64,000 nucleotides of DNA, taken from the NCBI GenBank assembly GCA_025084515.1, contig JAJAGP010003255.1, positions 1 to 64,000 of the forward strand. Direction: 5' to 3'. Each line of letters starts with the position of its first letter. The stretch's first letter is position 1. This DNA comes from Ancistrus triradiatus. Lineage: Eukaryota; Chordata; Actinopteri; Siluriformes; Loricariidae. The notes beneath the pieces were generated by a model. The model was not told where the DNA came from. It worked only from the letters and a program-made list of their open reading frames with translations, and ran no database searches. The translations under genes and the position numbers were made by a program. Positions 58,087 to 64,000 of this stretch are shown here, in pieces.

Positions 58087-58172
58087 AATTAAGTTGGGCT
58101 TCAGAGTAGAAACTTCCTTCTCCTATTGTAGTGAGTGATAGAGGTGGGCGGATCGATCCAAATATATATAAT
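58087..58172 (-). promoter_or_regulatory. Candidate exon 1 and TATA of the pore-forming-like gene
   Basis: Exon-like segment 58135-58087 ends CAACTTAATT at donor GTAAGT. An AATATATATAAT run at 58161-58172 could serve as TATA box, ~30 bases upstream. The TATA lies in a MITE-like segment (58138-58260), so the promoter may have been supplied or altered by that insertion. Similar module at 1361-1452. Confidence 0.4.
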
Positions 58173-58260
58173 ATCGATACCAACGCTGGTACTGATATTG
58201 AGCAATACTCGTGTAAAAAGATCGATACTCAAGATTTTTTTCTCTCCCGCACGCACTGAC
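58138..58260. mobile_element. MITE-like fragment (GATCGATCC ... ATCGATAC)
   Basis: GGTGGGCGGATCGATCC, ATATCGATACCAACGCTGGTAC and GATCGATACTC are typical of a common fish hAT-type MITE. Boundaries approximate. Confidence 0.5.
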
Positions 58261-58303
58261 TGCTGCGCACGCGGATTCATCAAAGTCTGCTGTCTGTAAG
58301 AGC

Positions 58304-59019
58304 TAGTGATGTGTCGGTCGCGACCGATCCGGCTCTAAGAGCCGGCTCTTTGAGATGAACGACAGGAGCCGGTTCCTGATTGTGAGCCGTTTTATATATT
58401 TTTAAATTTATTGTACATTCCGACACACATTTCGTTGCGTTGTACTTGTACACGTGTAATGACAAGAAAGATGAGATATATATATAAGATATAAGACTGG
58501 TTTATGCCAGTCTTCATTAAAAACTGTAACCTGGATGTTGCTTTTTCTTTTTTTTTTTGCACATTTTTATTTAGATTTTGTTGAGTGATGTTTGGTTGAT
58601 GATGTCTTGTTTCCCTGTATATTGTTGCAAATTTACAGATAATACACATAGTCAGAGACCTGAGACCAGATTGGACCTGTAATTGAGATGGGTCTTCGTT
58701 TTTGTATTTTATTTTACTGTGTTCCATTGAGTATATAAATAAAAACCATACTAATAATAACAAACATTGGATATTATGTGTTTTACATTAGTAATTCATT
58801 TTACACATAATTTGGTAATAAATTAAGCCACAAAAAATCGAAAGAGCCACTTGGGAGCCGAAAGAGCCGGCTCTTTTTAGTGAGCCGAGCCAAAAGAACC
58901 GGCTCTTTGAAAAGAGCCGAAATTCCCATCACTACTTGGGAGCCGAAAGAGCCGGCTCTTTTTAGTGAGCCGAGCTAAAATAGCCGGTTCTCTGAAAAGA
59001 ACCGGAATTCCCATCACTA
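58304..59019. mobile_element. hAT-type MITE with duplicated end
   Basis: Begins TAGTGATGTGTCGGTCGCGACCGA (58304) and ends CCCATCACTA (59019). AGAGCCGGCTCTTT words recur throughout. The right end is present twice: 58850-58934 and 58938-59019, each GGGAGCCGAAAGAGCCGGCT...ATTCCCATCACTA. It includes a Rex1-like LINE tail fragment (58417-58470). No clear 8-bp duplication. Confidence 0.7.
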
Positions 59020-59311
59020 ATTGCCATACTGTATTGGTGCATTATCGCCACCTACTGGACTAGATTACATGCATAGCGGTTAGACCATACATTCCGTATG
59101 TACAGTCTATGACATCCTGTTTAGCCTACTGCATGTTATGCCCCAGAACAGACAATTCAAGTGAACGGATTATTAAGTTGAAGGAACAATTTAAGTGTCT
59201 ACAAACTTTTTTTCCACCTTGATACTTCAGGGGCTTTCTTTTCTGTGCTCATCAAACCACATTTGCTATATTTACTGACATTAAGTTTCCGTATAACAAT
59301 CTGCCTCCATT

Positions 59312-61806
<2,495 letters not shown>

Positions 61807-61929
61807 TAAATAGATCGTGCTGATTGCTGAGATTACGTTCAGGTGACTCAGGATTGCACCGAAGAGCTCAATAGGACTCAATAGCAATCCCGTTCCTTTG
61901 CCGATACCCAAGCGTTTGTGGTATGCCGT

Positions 61930-62533
61930 GGTTTAATTTCTCTGCTTATGTAGTCTAGCCATGCCCATGCTATGTTATCTAGCCAAGTTTACTATGTTCT
62001 TTGATGCCTTGCTTTGTCCTATTGATCTAGCTTAATCTTTCCATGTCCATGCCATGTTATCAAGCCAAGTCTAGCCATGTTCTGTATACCTTGCTTTTGT
62101 CCTTTGATCTAGCTCAATCTAGCCATGTCCATGCTGTGATTATCTAGCCAAGTCTAGCTATGGTCTTGATGCCTTGCTTTGTCCTTTTGATCTCGTTTAC
62201 CCTGGGCATGTCCATGCCATGTTATCAAGCCAAGTCTAGCCATGTTCTGTATGCCTTGCTTTTGTCCTGTGATCTAGCTTAGTCTAGCCATGTCCATGTC
62301 ATGTTATCAAGCCAAGTCTAGCCATGCTCTGTATACCTTGCTTTTGTCCTGTGATCTAGCTTAGTCTAGCCAAGTCCATGCTATGTTATTTAGTCAAGTC
62401 TAGCTATGTTCTTTATGCCTTGCTTTTGTCCTTGATCTAGCTTATCTAGCCATGTCCATGCGATGCCATCAAGCGGAGACTAGCCTTGAACTGAGATCTG
62501 CATTTGTCTGCTCATTCCTCGCCCACCCCGTGA
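61930..62533 (+). repeat. ~82-bp minisatellite, possibly inside an LTR
   Basis: About six and a half units of CTAGCCATGTCCATGCCATG ... TTGCTTTTGTCCTGTGATCTAGCTT between ~61955 and 62480, followed by CTCATTCCTCGCCCACCCCGTGACA. The ending resembles an LTR end (CCCCGTGACA). No matching left end or target duplication identified. Confidence 0.7.
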
Positions 62534-62559
62534 CAATACATGATTTTGGAGCCATCGTT

Positions 62560-63620
62560 TACAAATTCATTTTTTTACCTCAACTAGGAAAACAGATAGT
62601 CATCATGAGATAGTGAGTACCTTGTTGACGGCAATTATGCTGTGAGTGCCTTGTTGACAGCAAATGTTGCTGTGATTAAATGTCAAGTTCACACACATGT
62701 TTTGAAATAGCAAATGGAAATTCTGCAGCTCATGCAACAGCAAAAACTGCTGATACTAACAAACTTGTTTTCAATGTGCAGGTTTCACAGACAACAGAGA
62801 CACTGACCTTTAGAGTCCAGGAAATGCAAGCAATTATTTTGTAATAACGTTTGTAAATCAGTAGATGGGCAATGATGCCTCATAACTTTTTAACATAATT
62901 TTCTGTATTGTGCAAAATTTACCTAGGGTCAGGACCATGTATCATAAAAGGCATTGGTACAGGAACTCCAGAGATACTGGTTTACTAAAAGATTCACAAA
63001 TTACTCACAAACATTTTAATAAAAAATGCGTAATTTCTGCGACATCCAGTGAACCTTATGAACGTTTATTAAATGGACTTTATTAAGTTATCACCCTGCA
63101 AAGGGATGATATGGATAATGATATGGATAAGATCTTGTCATTTAGACACGTTTTCAAAATTAATGGAATGTGTTCCTAGCTCTAAACCAAATGCTAGTGC
63201 AGTGGCAAAAGCTTTGCTCACCAGAGTGCAGGGACAGTGGAACAGGAAACTGGAACCTCCACGAATGGGAACAAACACTCCAGCAAGTGCCATCCAGGAA
63301 ACCATGCTGTGGGATAATTAGATGCTATTGTATTGTAAGAAACTAACCAATACTTTAAAGAATATTTTTTCACAGGCAGCAGCTGCGTTACCTAAGGTGG
63401 AACCAGGAGCACATCATCAGATAAAACCAGGGGTTTGGATAGTGGTGAAGGATCTCATCATCAAAAGCACTGGAGACAGAAATGGTGGCAACAGCCTTTC
63501 CACGTATCACTACAGCAGATAACAAAGAGAACACCTTGGGTACACATCACCCACTGTAAAAGAGTGCCAACTATAGACCCAGTAAAAGACAGTAAGATGT
63601 TCAAGGTGGAAAAGCCAGAG
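62560..63620 (+). pseudogene. Endogenous retrovirus pol remnant (RNase H end and integrase)
   Basis: RNase H end at 62625-62770 in two frames (AVIKCQVHTHV; IANGNSAAHATAKTA). Integrase zinc region ~62950-63060 with a Cys changed (CVIS where CxxC is expected). Core at 63073-63321 with MDFIKLSPCKG and DTFSKLMECVPSS. C-terminal domain at 63322-63522 and 63435-63623 (HQIKPGVWIVVKD; WVHITHCKRVP). The pattern is that of gamma/epsilon-type retroviral pol. Stops and frameshifts throughout; non-functional. No env was recognised in 63624-64000. Confidence 0.8.
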
Positions 63621-63623
63621 TAA

Positions 63624-64000
63624 TGCATCTCTCAGCAGAAGAAAGAACTCGCTCTTTAAAGTGGGGCATGTTCTGTACATGTTATGGAGAATATAATTTG
63701 CAGCAGTATTGGTAATGCAACAGAACTGTCACATGTAATGCTACTAAAAGTGCAAAGGAAGTATGCATGTTAAACATAAAGTGAAATCTATTGAGCAATC
63801 AAAGACAAGTACTATGATAAAAAAATGCCACTTCTGTAGGAGAATCCCGATTAAGTTGAGGAGAATCCATTTACCAACCTCCAATATCCTGACACCAGCT
63901 AAACTACACTTACTTGCATGTGTTAACATGATGTGGCTGTTAAATCCAAGCATTGGGGCAACTTACTGATACTGAACACATTTTCTCCCTGGAATATATC
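63624..64000. other. Region after the pol remnant
   Basis: An env gene would be expected here if the provirus continued. I see only short frames (e.g. 63763-63969) without recognisable envelope motifs. Confidence 0.4.

Noticed and set aside
62020..62480. CTAGCCATGTCC array as a possible gene-regulatory cluster
   Set aside because: A simple ~82-bp tandem array; no evidence for factor binding.

Overview
This window reads as teleost fish genomic DNA, very repeat-rich. Support comes from at least five Tc1-like transposon families, L2 LINEs ending in a (TTGAC)n tail, a Rex1/CR1-type LINE, Ty3/Gypsy LTR elements, hAT-type MITEs, long AAT/TA/CA microsatellites, and one vertebrate-style intron-containing gene. 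A catfish-like fish is a reasonable guess, but the sequence alone does not fix the species. I see no tRNA, rRNA or CRISPR array.

Only one host protein gene is well supported: an intact 337-codon minus-strand exon at 55494-56507, with a splice acceptor 6 bases before its ATG and a candidate untranslated first exon at about 58087-58135. It combines four ~44-residue repeats with a C-terminal half that resembles small beta-pore-forming (aerolysin/natterin-type) proteins. A similar exon-1/donor module lies at about 1361-1410, suggesting a paralogue whose coding exon would lie left of the window.

Layout. 1-8.6 kb: truncated Tc1 (family A), L2 copy A, and a train of three unrelated Tc1 elements (B, C, D). 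9.2-19.5 kb: a duplicated block (beta) holding family-A Tc1 at 10611-17239, which is split by a chromodomain-type Gypsy element at 11987-17072, followed by L2 copy B. 19.5-25.5 kb: a non-autonomous Gypsy derivative, a Tc1 E remnant, and an LTR element (22165-24818) inside that remnant. 25.5-27.3 kb: a second beta block lacking the Tc1/Gypsy and L2 B insertions, so it serves as an empty-site comparison. 28-37 kb: a Rex1-like LINE split by an LTR element (28947-35411), itself split by a 2.6-kb solo-LTR-like element (31056-33687). 37-46.6 kb: a Gypsy remnant interrupted by Tc1 F, itself interrupted by near full-length L2 copy C; then a second copy of the 21.5-25.4 kb block. 46.8-51.4 kb: LTR-like minisatellites, family-A Tc1 copy 3 and MITEs. 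51.4-59 kb: the lower-repeat stretch with the host gene, a terminal-inverted-repeat element carrying a 54-codon ORF, a Gypsy gag/protease remnant and a perfect 47-bp palindrome. 59.4-64 kb: family-A Tc1 copy 4 split by a solo LTR, an ~82-bp minisatellite and an endogenous retrovirus pol remnant.

Nearly all other coding sequence belongs to broken mobile elements. The main value of the window is as a record of nested insertions: target-site duplications and paralogous empty sites give their order. A recurring theme is LTRs that contain a 30-90 bp minisatellite rich in AGCTA/CTAG words, often next to an (AAT)n tract.
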